Positions 1 to 10,648 of a stretch of 64,000 nt of DNA are shown in pieces. The stretch's first letter is position 1; every line of letters begins with the position of its first letter. A program made the position numbers and the translations under genes. The stretch comes from Gamarada debralockiae. Lineage: Eukaryota; Ascomycota; Leotiomycetes; Helotiales; Hyphodiscaceae. A model generated the notes under the pieces. It was given only the letters and a program-made list of their open reading frames with translations, searched no databases and was not told where the DNA came from. The DNA lies in assembly GCA_002803225.1 (NCBI GenBank), contig NXFV01002039.1:62001-126000 (forward strand). Direction: 5' to 3'.

Positions 1-1779
1 CCCAGCGTATGCCAAGACTTGCTTCCAAAACTTCTGTGTTTTACCAGGAATTGAATTCGTGACAGTCACAAGCTCAGTTTATCCACGTGACTAGAAGGAA
101 TGTTGGCAGCCAATATTTCTGAATTGCTGAAACGACATGAATGATCGATTATTAAGTCTCTGAAACTTTATTTGATAGTCTTCTTTCTTCTGCGAAGGAT
201 TTGGCACTTGAAATCCAGTTCTCTATAGTAAGCGAAGTCTCGCTTAGGCCCCTAACCCACCCTTTCCAGAATTCACCACTCACGACGTCCTGAATTTTTA
301 GGAGGGCTAAATACCCTTTGCACACCTGATTTGACATTAGGAATGGACCCTAATACTATTCATGTGTATCTTACTAATTGGTATTAGGACTAAGTACTAT
401 TCTATTCATACTTAGAACCTAAATGTCTATATAAAAATTGTAATACTATACGAATGGCATAAATACATAGTACTCCTTGACTGTATCCTGCTAGCCCCCT
501 ATTCTTGTTTACTAATATATAAAACTCCCGAACTATTAGCACCACTTTAATATTCTCCCACCGTATCTTCTCTTGGAACCATTCGAACATCTTGGTCTGT
601 CTAGTCAGTACCACCCCTCTTGACCTATCTAACTCCTCACTACTGCCCATCCTTCCTTAATACTATCTATCATCGTTGTAATCACAGCCGGGATTAATAT
701 GCCCTTATATTGACATCGCTCTCCGGGTACTGCTTTAGCCTGCCACGCCTGGCATATCGCTCGCGGGATGCCACACCATGGACAACCTCCCCTGCCTTGA
801 AATTTCTTACTCTTCTTGATATGCCACTATATGCTAATGATCTATTCAATAATCTCGAGTGTATTATACTGCCAGCAATCTATCATATAGTGTATCTGGC
901 CTCTAAAATCCCAGGCCAAATAACACGCCGCGCACGTTTGATACTATTTCTCTAACTAGTCCTGTAACGCATCTAATATAGGCCAGTATAGGCCACTGTA
1001 CCGGCATCTAAACTGCAGTTCGAATGGGTCCTCACTTCTGGCACCTGATACACGTTATTCAAATAAATTAAATGGTGTAAATTAGACAGGATGTATGCGG
1101 GGCGCTAGTCGTCTATATTGAACACATCCTGGGGCGTTGGAATGTTAGTATTGGGGCCTTGCTGGCGCTTGCCCATTTGTCCTCACGTGGTTTCCATAAT
1201 AGAGCCTACTCCTGAACTTATATTTATTTCCTCTGCAATTATTTTTAATCTTACTTTCCTTTAGTGTCATGGCACTATACACTTAAAGTATAGATTACGT
1301 TTATTAAGAAAACTAAGCTATAGAATAAAGTACAGAAAGAGTAGAGCTCTCTGTCATATTTAAAATTATATTATTTAAATGCTTTATATCTAAGAGTAAT
1401 GCTTTATTAATTTAGTTATTTCTCTTCTAGACTCTTGGACCAGTCTCTATATTCTAACTGCGAACTGTACCCTGCCTCTAGCCCCGATCCCTATTACTGC
1501 TCTGCCCCTCTCCCTTCTGCACCTTCCAATCCTACATAAATCATATAAGCATTCCCTCTGCATAAAATAATCTTAGGATCTAATCATATTTACTAGCCAT
1601 TTAAACTGGCCTTTTAAGTGAGGATCCGAGCCACGCAACCTAAGCTCATGCGACATCCAACAGATTATAATGATCACTCATAAAGGGACCTTGAATCAGT
1701 ACAATATGCTTTCTATTTCTAAATTCTCTCCCTTTTATCTTCTCGGCTCTATGCCCTATCATACATGCCTTGGCTCCTA
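1..1779. other. AT-rich stretch without a convincing gene
   Basis: No reading frame here shows convincing protein character. An 82-codon frame at 402-650 (-) is the longest and resembles no family I know. Several parts, for example 1200-1440, are strongly AT-rich and full of TA steps, as expected of old RIP-mutated repeats. I see no terminal repeats that would define an element. Confidence 0.5.
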
Positions 1780-2244
1780 CTAACTACTAGCGTCGCTGTT
1801 GCTGCAAACACAAGGGTTGTCACTGTAACAAAAGTCAGCTGGTCTTCTAACTAATCTTGATTGACACAGATGCAAAATGAAAAAGGTAGAGAAGAGGAGC
1901 TGATAATGACATACCCAGTAGTACAGAAGCCGTTGATAAAGCCGGCATTGATACACGACGTTCGGCAGGCCGTCTGCGATCCACAATCGATGACGCAGAC
2001 ATTAGCACCGCCCCTATTATCCGTTAGAACTAAAGCAGAAGAGGGGGATTAGACACAGGTCCAATGGGTCCTCGTACACAACCAGGCATCGATGTACACC
2101 GTCAGTGCTCGCGGCACAGGATTGGTTGAGGCCATTAGGACACTCCTGCTCCGAGCTGACAACCGCAGCCCGAGGGGCAGCAGCAGCAGTAGCAGTGGTA
2201 GCCAAGGCTGGCAAGAGGGTGATGAGAAGGCAGGCGAATTGCAT
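1780..2244 (-). CDS. Secreted cysteine-rich defensin-like (CS-alpha-beta) peptide, three exons
   Basis: Exons are 2244-2078, 2013-1915 and 1846-1780 (complement), joined by introns of 64 and 68 nt with consensus donors (GTACGA, GTATGT) and AG acceptors; the joined frame closes exactly at 110 codons plus TAG. The product opens with a signal peptide (ATG CAA TTC GCC, then a Leu/Ala-rich core to about residue 23), followed by a pro-region and a C-terminal block with Cys at about 62, 66, 72, 76, 86, 95, 101 and 103. The spacing C-x3-C (72-76), G-x-C (84-86) and C-x-C (101-103) is the signature of the cysteine-stabilised alpha-beta fold of fungal, plant and insect defensins such as plectasin. Extra cysteines (35, 43, 53) lie in the pro-region. 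A defensin-like antimicrobial or signalling role is inference; it could be another cysteine-rich secreted protein. No damage is seen. No family hit could be run. Confidence 0.62.
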
Positions 2245-3304
2245 CTTGGCGGTAGTTGTTGTAGAAAGGGTAGAAGGTAGAAGAGTGAAATTGGATTGTA
2301 TTCAAGTATGTGGTTGATGTTCTAAATCTACAGGAAAAGGTGAGCTACTTATAGGTTTTTTTTCAACAATTCCGGCCTTTCCGAGTTGAGCAACCTTTGT
2401 CCTAGAGTTTTCAAGCCATTACAGAGTTTTCGTATCTGGCAGTTTGCATTAACATGACAAAAAGTAATCTTTCACTTCTCTCTTCAGCCCACGTCTTTCA
2501 ATCCGCTCTTTCGTACTCGCCTCTAAAGTGGGACAGGGTTTCTTCCATGTTATGGCCAATTAATGCATAGTGTCTTCAGACAGGCCTCACTCGCATGGGT
2601 TCTGTCAGCTCGAGAGCTTCGTCAAAACGCTCTGATATTATGTGTACTTGCCAGATGAGGGAGGCATTTGTAACCTATAGAGTAAAGAGATGAGACTAGG
2701 CTTGGAATACAAGAAAATTGACACCACAACGGGCCCCCAGACGGATCGTGCCGAAATAGCATGGCTTGATACAGACGATCAGACGAACCCGAGCTAGTAT
2801 AAAAGCGGGTTCCTGTATCAGGAAAACCTTAATTAAACCCTATACTCTTGGCTTTAAGTTTCTTGTCACTAGCCGCAACACCCAAGCTGTGTGAAGAAAA
2901 CTTTGTTTGCTTCTCTTGTGATCTGCTGCCCAGCTTTGTTATCCCAGCAGAGGACCCCATCCGCAACCAACCCCCTAGCTTAGAGTCTCTAGAAACTAGC
3001 TCCTCCGCTACATCCAACTCCTCTTGACCCTATCCTAACTATGTCTGCGGAAACAAGGTAATATGTGTACACTATGTTGCGCTCCCTCTGCGACAGGCCC
3101 ACAAAGTCGGCCGGCTCGCGGTCCCCCCGTGTTAATCACGTGACTAGGCTTCCGAGCCGGCCCCCCTCTCTCCTACGTCCAAGGAGCCATCATCCCACAG
3201 AACTTCATTTCCAAATCAAAACGCAAATGTCTCCTCTCCTTCAATTATCAACACAACATCACTATCAAGACAATCTTTTGTGAGCACGCTCAGCTGCTCT
3301 ACCC
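2245..3304. other. Intergenic region with a TATA-like box
   Basis: Upstream of the defensin-like gene on the other strand. A good TATA-like sequence (TATAAAAG) lies near 2797 on the plus strand, with an A/C-rich leader-like stretch at 3190-3300, but the following frames are short. I see no confident gene. Confidence 0.4.
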
Positions 3305-3448
3305 ATGGGAGTTAAGTCCAATACCACCACACTTGAGAGCAGTAATAAGGATCTTCATATTCTTATTCTCGCGGAACATCTTTATGACCTTGGGGCTGTG
3401 CTCAAGGGAACATTCGCCGGTGAGATAGAGAAAGCCCATTTCTCTGAG
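3305..3448 (+). CDS. Possible short ORF or first exon, 47 codons
   Basis: ATG at 3305 opens a 47-codon frame ending in TAG at 3446-3448. It reads as a soluble, helix-prone peptide with repeated Leu/Ile. A GTGAGA donor-like site near its end (about 3420) would allow splicing to a later exon, but I could not find one. It follows a leader-like region, so it may be the 5' exon of a decayed gene. Function unknown; it may be chance. Confidence 0.15.
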
Positions 3449-3658
3449 TAGATCGGGGAACGGCGGGTGATCTCGAGGTACAAAATTTCAATTTAATTTA
3501 TAGCTGCAGCTAAGCAAAACCAAACCAAACGGTAACAGATGAAACTTCACGGACCAAGTAACCCAGCTTCTCACGATTCCGACATAGTCTTCAAGTATGC
3601 TATTCATGCGCTCAGCCTTTTGCAGTGGCTAGTGTACTGGACGTTGTCGAGCAACAGA

Positions 3659-4191
3659 ACAGAAAAAGGGGTAGTGACAGCAGACAACGATATCGAAGGG
3701 AACCTCATCAACAACAGCAAAGCTAGGACGTAAGACACCGCAAGCCATATCAGCGCTGACGAAGTTGGCAGGCACAAACTCGTAGCTGACAGTGTCGACC
3801 TCCTCCCGGTAGCGTCGGCCACGGGACGTTGATGGTGCAGCGAGTATTTGACCCGCCAGTCGTAGTCAAGTTGTTGACAGCGTAGTCGAAGAAGAATTCC
3901 TCGAAAGTGAAGTAGCTGGTCTTGCCAGTTGTGGTGAGAGGATTCGCCAGTGAATGCTTGCGTGACACAAAACGCGGCGGACTTGAGAGGTGTGGAGGGG
4001 TTGACGCCGCCGATGTTGCCTTGAGGAGCGCCGAACCCGGTGGCAACGGTGAAGTTGCCCCAGTTGAGGCCGTCATAGTCAACAGTTGGAGTAAAACGTA
4101 CGACCACGTTGTAGGAAGTAGGAGCGCAGACAGCTGCAGCGGAGGCAGCGCTGACGGCAGCAAGGCTGCTTAGAATTTGAATGGTACGCAC
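3659..4191 (-). pseudogene. Frameshifted small secreted protein
   Basis: An ATG at 4191 starts a clear signal peptide (MRTIQILSSLAAV..., Ala-rich to about residue 21), followed by a Tyr/Asn/Gly-rich extracellular-type sequence. Coherent protein character then leaves the first frame near 3945-3950 (complement), continues in a second frame to about 3820 (a Phe/Glu/Tyr-rich block, then Thr/Asn-rich), and continues in a third frame to a TAG at about 3659. No GT-AG pair explains either switch, so two indels are the simple reading. I do not recognise the family. It is probably a dead secreted or effector-like gene; assembly error at two sites is the alternative. Confidence 0.45.
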
Positions 4192-4283
4192 TGATGAGAG
4201 TGTGAAGATTGTGAAGACCCTTGACTTTTGAGATTGTGGTTGACTGTGACGTTTAAGCCAGGAAGGGGAGGCAGAACAGATAT

Positions 4284-4799
4284 TTACAGTTGAAATCCTT
4301 TGCTCGAGTTTGAGCTTTCACTGAAGTTGCCTAGCTGTTGTATGAAATGCCTCATACCCACTGCATCAATTTGAGGTCTTAGGATGAAACGGCATGGCTT
4401 CATGGACGAATCATACATCTTACTGTAGCCGCACTGGCAACAATACGCATTTAAAGTACTCTTTCTGAGATGGCGATGTTTAACTTCGCACGTGGACTGG
4501 TTCTCGTCCTTAGGACTTGCGGTCACTCGAGGTTGTAAGCTCCGATCGTATCCTCGATTCCTCACATTCACAAATGTGAAGTAGAGTGCATCGGAGAGAC
4601 TCTCCGTAACCTCTGCTTTGAAGAGCCGTACAGGAACATGATCCAGAGAGTAGCGGATCCTCGGACCTTCAGAGTATTGAACTTTAATTTCCCATGCTTC
4701 CGCCATCAAGTCGAGATCTAGTGCTGAGATGACAACGAGAAATTCGGGCGAAAGGCAAAATGCTCTATTTATGCCTGATGTTTGAGCAATTATTCTCAT
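4284..4799 (-). CDS. Hypothetical protein, 171 codons
   Basis: A single open frame from ATG at 4799. Composition looks protein-like: mixed charged and aromatic residues, a Glu/Lys/Val-rich N-terminal half, then a Cys-x-x-Cys pair (about residues 123-126) in a basic, Tyr-rich region. The Cys pair and nearby His/Cys could suggest a small metal site, but nothing is diagnostic. No signal peptide or membrane segment. It lies among pseudogenes on the same strand, so it may itself be a fragment of a larger decayed gene. I do not recognise it. Confidence 0.35.
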   Translation of the reverse strand: MRIIAQTSGINRAFCLSPEFLVVISALDLDLMAEAWEIKVQYSEGPRIRYSLDHVPVRLFKAEVTESLSDALYFTFVNVRNRGYDRSLQPRVTASPKDENQSTCEVKHRHLRKSTLNAYCCQCGYSKMYDSSMKPCRFILRPQIDAVGMRHFIQQLGNFSESSNSSKGFQL

Positions 4800-5401
4800 T
4801 TTGGGGAAAGATTTTGTCTCTGAAAGCTCGCTCGCTCAGTCAGTAGCTCGTGTTCTAGATATCGACACAATGCACTTAACCCCGCAACGTCAAAGATCCC
4901 CAATATATTTTGGGTCAAAGCATATGAAAGTAGATGAGAACGTAAGATTACCTATATCACGCAGCGGCTCTTACTAGGGAAAATATGCCGTTCCGAGCTA
5001 TCGGTCAACGGTTCGCCCCGAAGCTGTCGGATCCGCCGCATTCAAACAAGCAGTGTGATAACGAATCTGGATGATCCAACACTTCGGCACTTAAAAGATC
5101 TCTCAATAAAATCGCAAGATCGAAACAACAAAGTACCCGCAGAGGGAAGCTGATTAGATTAGATGGATAAGGAATATGCTTGAAAAGAGCCATTCCTTTC
5201 TGATTCACCTTTATACACGTGTTGTGGTTCCGATTGGAACTTGTCCCACCAACTTTTTGGTGAAGCTGCATGTCTGATCGACAGTATCAGAGCGAACTTC
5301 CAATCAGAATTTCAGCCGTACAGCTATTTTCCATCACAGAAACCTCGCCATGGAATGCAGCTGGGCATATGCTGAGCCGGGTGAAAGTCCTACGCCACCC
5401 T
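4800..5401. other. Intergenic or decayed sequence with an 88-codon frame (-)
   Basis: The only sizeable frame is 5005-5271 on the minus strand, 88 codons with a hydrophobic middle and no recognisable domain. It may be a remnant linked to the decayed block just upstream on the same strand. No promoter or repeat is clear. Confidence 0.3.
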
Positions 5402-6260
5402 TTAGACTAGTAGCTTGGGTGCACCAGCAATGGCATTCAGCACTTCTCGTAGAACACTGGCAGGACCTTTCGGATATTTGATTCGTATCCTCCTCGGACT
5501 TCTCGACACCGGATTGGGCCGTCCCCTAAGTCTCAATACTGAGGAGTAGTGGCCTGTCTCTCTGGCGTCCGGGACGAGAAACTCATCAACCCCAGATGTT
5601 ATGCCCATTTTGAATGCCGGAAGTCCGGAACAGCACTTCGAGGTTGAGGCGGAGAGCCAGATAATGTGAGATGCGGGGTCGACTGCGAGGTACAGGTACA
5701 GTGCAGTATTCCTGTATTTTGACCTTGGAGTGATCGTCAGTAGCTCTGCCTCATGTTCATTGCGTCCAGTTATGGCCGTATGTGCAAGGATCTGGATATT
5801 CAATATCTCCAGAAGACCACATTATGGCGTAGGTGTCCATTGCTTCGTCGTTCCCCTCCTTCGTAGCTTTTCAGTTATGCTCCAGATCTTCAACATCGCA
5901 CAGTATAAATTTGATAGCGAGGACTGGAAATCGGCCAGGTCGTATTCAAATTCTGTCTTTCGACACTCCGATGAGCATGCATAGCCGTAGCAAGCGGTCC
6001 TGCTCATGGATTCGATCTTGGGAGCTGTCCGCAGCTGCGAAATTGGAATGATCTCGCCATCGTCGATGCTTTGGCAGCTTTCAGTGGAGGAAGGGAGGTA
6101 GGTTTCATTTTGGATGAGTAGTTTGCCGCCGACGAGTTGGTCACTATCAAAATAGCTCCTGTGATGTAGCTGGCAAGCCAGGAAGTAACCGTTTTTTGGA
6201 GGTGAGACCTCCGAGCGTATGGGATTTCGAGGCGCGAAGATAAGAACGCACCTCTCGTGA
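5402..6260 (-). pseudogene. Unrecognised conserved-looking coding block with a nonsense codon
   Basis: One minus-strand frame stays protein-like for about 280 codons, from near 6260 to a stop at 5402, broken only by a TAA around 5822. It reads as a soluble protein with a Cys/Tyr-rich centre (ACYGYACSSEC), then helices, then a Ser/Leu/Arg-rich end. The same frame runs back without a shift into the DUF6606 relic upstream, so the two could be one ancient transcription unit, but this block does not resemble the parts of DUF6606 proteins I know. The stop fits a CAA-to-TAA change. Function unknown. Confidence 0.4.
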
Positions 6261-6329
6261 ACTTATAAAATTTACACCAAAGAAGGTCTTTCCAATTTAT
6301 GACTCCACGAATTTTCTTGCTCGAAATAT

Positions 6330-8131
6330 CAAAGCGTTATTCCATTCTGATTCCTTGTTTCTGCGCATCGTACTTGAAGCTGTCTGATGTGTTACCACAG
6401 GTTGCGTAGTCTAGTAGACTACTCCAGATATCGCACAGTGAAGAAGTTCTCATCAGGTTCGCTGAAAATCGTCTTGTAAGCAAACTAACAATTGTTACAT
6501 CTACTCTAGAGATATCTCTGGATAGCTTGGAGGCGCTGTATGCTTGATAACATAGGGAGTTGTAAAACATCCAGCAGCTCGGGGCTGAATACTAGGGCAT
6601 ACTCGCGGAGGAGAGGGCAGGCTTTAATAGCACATTCATCCATTTGAACCTAGAGGTTAAATAGATTCAAGATAAAAATGCTTATTTGGTCTGGATTAGA
6701 GTCATAAGCGTCCCCAACCACGGTGAACAAATCGATAATCGACTCTGCCAGCTCAAGACTACAAACTTGGCAATCTGCCACGGGCTCGGGTACTAATGTT
6801 TGTTCCGTCTTGATCCTTGTCTTAATCTGGCTAAGTTGAAGTAGTGATCAGTGAACTTTGTGACTTATTCTATCTTGCCCATCACCCGGGGGAGGAATAT
6901 GCAACGACGCAGGATCTCTCCGTTGTGCACGAGGTAAGATGAGAAGATTATAGAAGTATTTTTCGCTGTTTAGAAGGGAAAGGCGGAGAGCCTGTTCATC
7001 GGCTGGAGACGGGAGTATAGAGAGGGGCCATGTTATTGCTATCTTGAAGCTAGCCCAGACTAACTCAACCTCTTCTGTGGCCTTTTCAATGATTCCCTTC
7101 AACATTGGAACAATCGAGCTAAGGAGCTGCTAATATACAGCAGAGGCAGACTAGACCCGAGTATTATCCATTTCTAGCTTCACACTGCGGCGGTACAACT
7201 TGGCTTTGAGCATCATTGTCAACTCCGGGGCAAGTTGACCAGTACAGTCCTCAAGAAGCTGAGCAAGAACAGTGGAAATAAGGAACTTGTAGCAGGCTTG
7301 TCCAGTCTCATTTCCAAGGGAAAGACAGAGCTAACGCTGCGTAGCAACGCGGAGGACAAGCTAGAATAGCAGTCTTCTCCACAGAAGCTCTGCGTTTTGT
7401 ATATTGATATCATCCCGCACTCGATTTCTCAGTCTGGGCACATCGACAGAGGATCTGACTGCCTCAAGCAATGGCATGTGCATCTGCCTAACGAGAGCTA
7501 GGTCGGTGGTATCCCAGGCCTCGATGACGGAGGCTTTCGCCTTGCAGAACGTGCCTTAAAGCGCTTTAGAGACTCCATACCAGCTTGCTCAAGAAAGGTA
7601 GGCAGACTCTTCTGAAAAGATTCTTTGAAGAATTCGTCGAAAGGTATCTCGGCAGCGCGGCTAGGGAAGTCCCACTGGAGTGCATTCTCGGCGGCGAGGA
7701 TGTCCTCAGAAGAAGGTGACGCTTCGAAGACTTCAAAGATAACAGTATCTCCATCATTGTTTTACAGTCAGAATTTGGGTGGGGCTTTCTTGAATTGCGA
7801 TGCTTACTTGATATGATGTCGAACAAAGTGCCGCACTCTGTTCCACCACATGCAAGATGAAGAATTCCTTTAGTTAGTGATTGCCGAATTCTTGCAGCAT
7901 TGATCCCTTCTCAAGACAGCCTGAATTGATATTGCGGCAAACTTGCAGAGAATGGCGAACAGAAGCCCATGTCTCCACAAATTGCTGGCCTGTGAACCTC
8001 TCCAGGGTATCGCAGGCACGTATAAGGCGACTCAGGATACTCTGTTCAATGCTCTCGATGTCTATACCCTGCTTTCCGGACAGCTTGGGCGGCAGGATCA
8101 AATGGTTGAAGACCGACTCGACCTAGGCCAT
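6330..8131 (-). pseudogene. RIP-damaged relic of the N-terminal part of a DUF6606-family protein
   Basis: From ATG at 8131-8129 the frame begins Met-Ala-stop-Val-Glu-Ser-Val-Phe-Asn-His and goes on with stretches typical of the large fungal DUF6606/DUF3638/DUF3645 proteins: LILPPKL near the start, LCLSLGNETG with ACYKFL near 7310, and KTIFSEP with VRYLE near 6450. One frame is kept over most of its length, but about a dozen stops interrupt it, mostly TAG or TAA where the family has Gln or Trp, as RIP would produce. An intron near 7760-7820 is still visible, with donor GTAAGC and a branch-like CTGAC but a degraded acceptor. Intact members are about 3,000 residues; only about 600 codons remain. 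The role of intact members is unclear; some carry ATPase-like regions. Confidence 0.65.
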
Positions 8132-8877
8132 GGTTGCCAGCGTCGTTCAAAGAAGACAGAAGGGAAAGAAATCAATAAGCAGGGCACATTGGAGGAAAAG
8201 CCGACTTGCGATGAAACTGGGAGACTTAGCAGGGATTGACTGGTAGCCTCATTTTGGGATATTTCCGCGTTCCACAGTATAAATAGCGTCCAGTCGTTTA
8301 TGTCACAGTATTTGTCTGGTGTGGTGGCTTTTGCGGCTGCTTGGGGAGATGGACCACGTCCTGTTGGCGGCACTGTCTCTGCCATACTTGATGTTGACAA
8401 CCCCACAGATGCCTTACCTAGAGGTGTCAAATCAGAGATGTATGGTATTATATAGACTGGACTACCTACCCAACGAACAGCCAACTTTACTGATATTGCA
8501 GCCGAAGATGCACCACCAAGTCATGGGTGAGGGTGGTCAATGCGTAATTCGCCAGTTTTTGGGTTTGGCCTAAAACGGTATGGTCCAAGACTCCTTCAGT
8601 GGGAAGGTTGTGGACTATACCTTTTTGGGCCAAAATAGCATCTATGGTGTACTTTAACCTCAATTCTATTTTCTACTTGACTCCGCTGCGTATGATCTTA
8701 TTGACTTTGACTTTACTTCGAAGGCTTTACCGATTAAGCATGGTTTATTAGTCGGGAACTGACCCTGTCACCTTATGTCCAACAAGAACTAGGAAATGCG
8801 GTATGCATATCGGACGAACAACCTTCAAGATCAGACCTCATATCTCTGTCCTTCGATCAACTATTACCATATCAAAC
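8132..8877. other. Divergent spacer between the DUF6606 relic and the Rac fragment
   Basis: A 128-codon frame at 8098-8484 (-) overlaps the relic start and contains a Pro/Gly/Ala-rich stretch, but I do not recognise it. The right half, from about 8600, would be the promoter and leader of the Rac-like fragment. No repeat is evident. Confidence 0.3.
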
Positions 8878-9108
8878 ATGGCCGATTCAGCTACAAACCA
8901 GCTCAAGGTTAGGCAACACAAAAGAACAAAAAGTCTCCGAGGCTAACTGATTGCTTTTTGTATAGTGCGTCGTTATTGGTGACGGTGCTGTGGGAAAGCT
9001 ATAAAATTCTTTAAAGAACGTCGATGACCACAAATTATTGACAGTTATCCAAGACATGCCTACTTATATCTTTATCTTATACGACCAATGCATTCCCCGG
9101 TGAATATA
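8878..9108 (+). pseudogene. rac1: Truncated Rac-type small GTPase gene (5' end only)
   Basis: ATG at 8878 opens a 10-codon exon, followed by an intron at 8908-8965 ending in TATAG and then the P-loop exon with CVVIGDGAVGK. After a short AT-rich stretch with damaged splice signals, the text resumes as KTCLLIS...YTTNAFPGEYI, the switch I region. NAFPGEYI matches Rac rather than Cdc42 (NKFPSEY). A 6-bp duplication adds two residues between LIS and YTT. Everything after GEYI is missing: no effector loop end, DTAGQ or CAAX box. Rac is a membrane-anchored morphogenesis GTPase of about 195 residues, so this is a non-functional partial copy. It stops a few bases before a telomere-like motif. Confidence 0.7.
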
Positions 9109-9111
9109 TAT

Positions 9112-9125
9112 CTAGGGTTAGGGTT
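9112..9125 (+). repeat. Short telomere-like sequence (two TTAGGG-type units)
   Basis: CTAGGGTTAGGGTT directly follows the truncated Rac-like fragment. TTAGGG is the usual filamentous-fungal telomere repeat. Two units are too few to exclude chance, but the position at the break is suggestive. Confidence 0.3.
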
Positions 9126-10648
9126 CACCAACTCTCATGAACTGGACAAACAACCTCGTGGACAATTTGCACATTTTAACTGTTGCCGGACGGCAATTTC
9201 ATAAAAAGATCCCTTCTTAATCCCTGTCGTTCTTCCAAGCTTGTTTTCCTCTGATGCTCTTCAACTGTACCAGTCTGCAGCAGTGGCCCTTGGATTAGCT
9301 GTGGAGCTTCCCTTGCCAGACTTGGGATTTCTTAGTAGAATCTCTGATTTGAGCTTTATGATTTTTGCCTTCCTGTGAACAGTAGATTTGTTCTCATTCT
9401 GGAAGCTCTTGGGTTCTTCGGCTCCGTCCTGAGAAATTGAAAAGCAGCGCTGTTGAGAGGAGGATGAGAAACAGAACGACGAGGAGAAGACAGACGGGAC
9501 GAGAACGAATAGAACACAGAACTAAGAGTGGTCAACTCAAGTTTCGAGCGCATCCGGTTAACCTGGCAAATTTTTTCGTAGCTAGTCCATAGCTCCGGCG
9601 CCATGAGTGTTTGCTATTGAGAAGCCTAGTTCCAATCTGCTGAAACTTGCTTTTTTGTACCCCGGCTCGACAAGAAACACCTCCCAAAATTGTTTGCTTG
9701 GAAGTTATCGACCCTTGAATTTGAAAGTTCAGTTGCCAGACCCATAGTATGCCAAACGAAAGATTACTTCAGCGTATGAGCCATCTTTTATTTTAAGGCG
9801 TTGTGGACTGCCAGAGAGAGGCGCCGTAGCCTGACTGCGAGAGGCTCTTCCATAATCGCAGTGGATGAGATTTAAAGATGCCATAATATATGTCCCTCTC
9901 ATTTTCAAATAGTTATTCCCAGGAATGAGGAAATGCGCTCTATGATAGATATGAACAATGCTCGCTGGTAACGTACAGCACAGAACCACACTCAAGGGAA
10001 AAGGGAGGCTGCCCGTCGTGCCTTGTGCCCTATTCGTTCTGAAACTACTTCCTAGTTGCTACTAAAATAGAGGTAAGGGATGGATATTGAGAAAATGAAC
10101 GGAATGTCAATTGTTTTATGGAGCTTACTCTTTTGACGATACTCAATTAAAGCCTTAGGTTGGACTCTCCGAAGAAGGTAACACAGCATCAAATCCAAGC
10201 CTGCCAGCGAAATTACTCAAAGGAGACGCTCAAGTTTTAGCGACATTCAATTGTCGACCTCGCTTACCCGATGTATAAAAGACCCTACCTTCTTCCCAAG
10301 TTCCTCGATCTTTCGAACAACAAACATCTCCACACAATCTTTCGAACAACAACTTTCCACCTCCTAAACTTCAAAAACCCTCAAGATAATGTAAGTCTAA
10401 AACTTGTTCTACTTTTCTTCAATCATCAAACAAAGATTTTGTCAACTACAAGTCTTTCTACTTCAACGCTTCAGCTTACACTTCCGCACAGCATTCCAAA
10501 CACAAACACCTCTTCAACTTCCCAAAAGGTACACAACATTTCCTCAAGCTGTTGACGTATAACTGTTACTAATACCCTGAACAGAAGCTAACCATCAAGT
10601 CAGCACCATCTAACCTCGTAATTGTTCAAAACTGATGAGCGATTCAGG
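9126..10648. other. Intergenic region and promoter of the first Myb/SANT-like gene
   Basis: No convincing coding sequence up to the ATG at 10649. A strong TATA box (TATAAAA, 10274-10280) is followed by a C/T-rich leader, so transcription probably starts near 10300. A GTAAGT at 10390 and an acceptor near 10585 suggest an intron in the 5' untranslated region. Confidence 0.45.
10274..10280 (+). promoter_or_regulatory. TATA box of the gene at 10649
   Basis: TATAAAA followed by a pyrimidine-rich leader; the start codon lies about 370 bases downstream, which allows a leader intron. Confidence 0.45.

Noticed and set aside
4284..4799. Zinc-finger reading of the Cys pair in the 171-codon protein
   Set aside because: Only one C-x-x-C pair with no matching second pair at a known spacing.
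9356..9604. 82-codon minus frame right of the Rac fragment
   Set aside because: Ser/Arg-rich with no domain, no neighbour in frame and no splice signals; likely chance.
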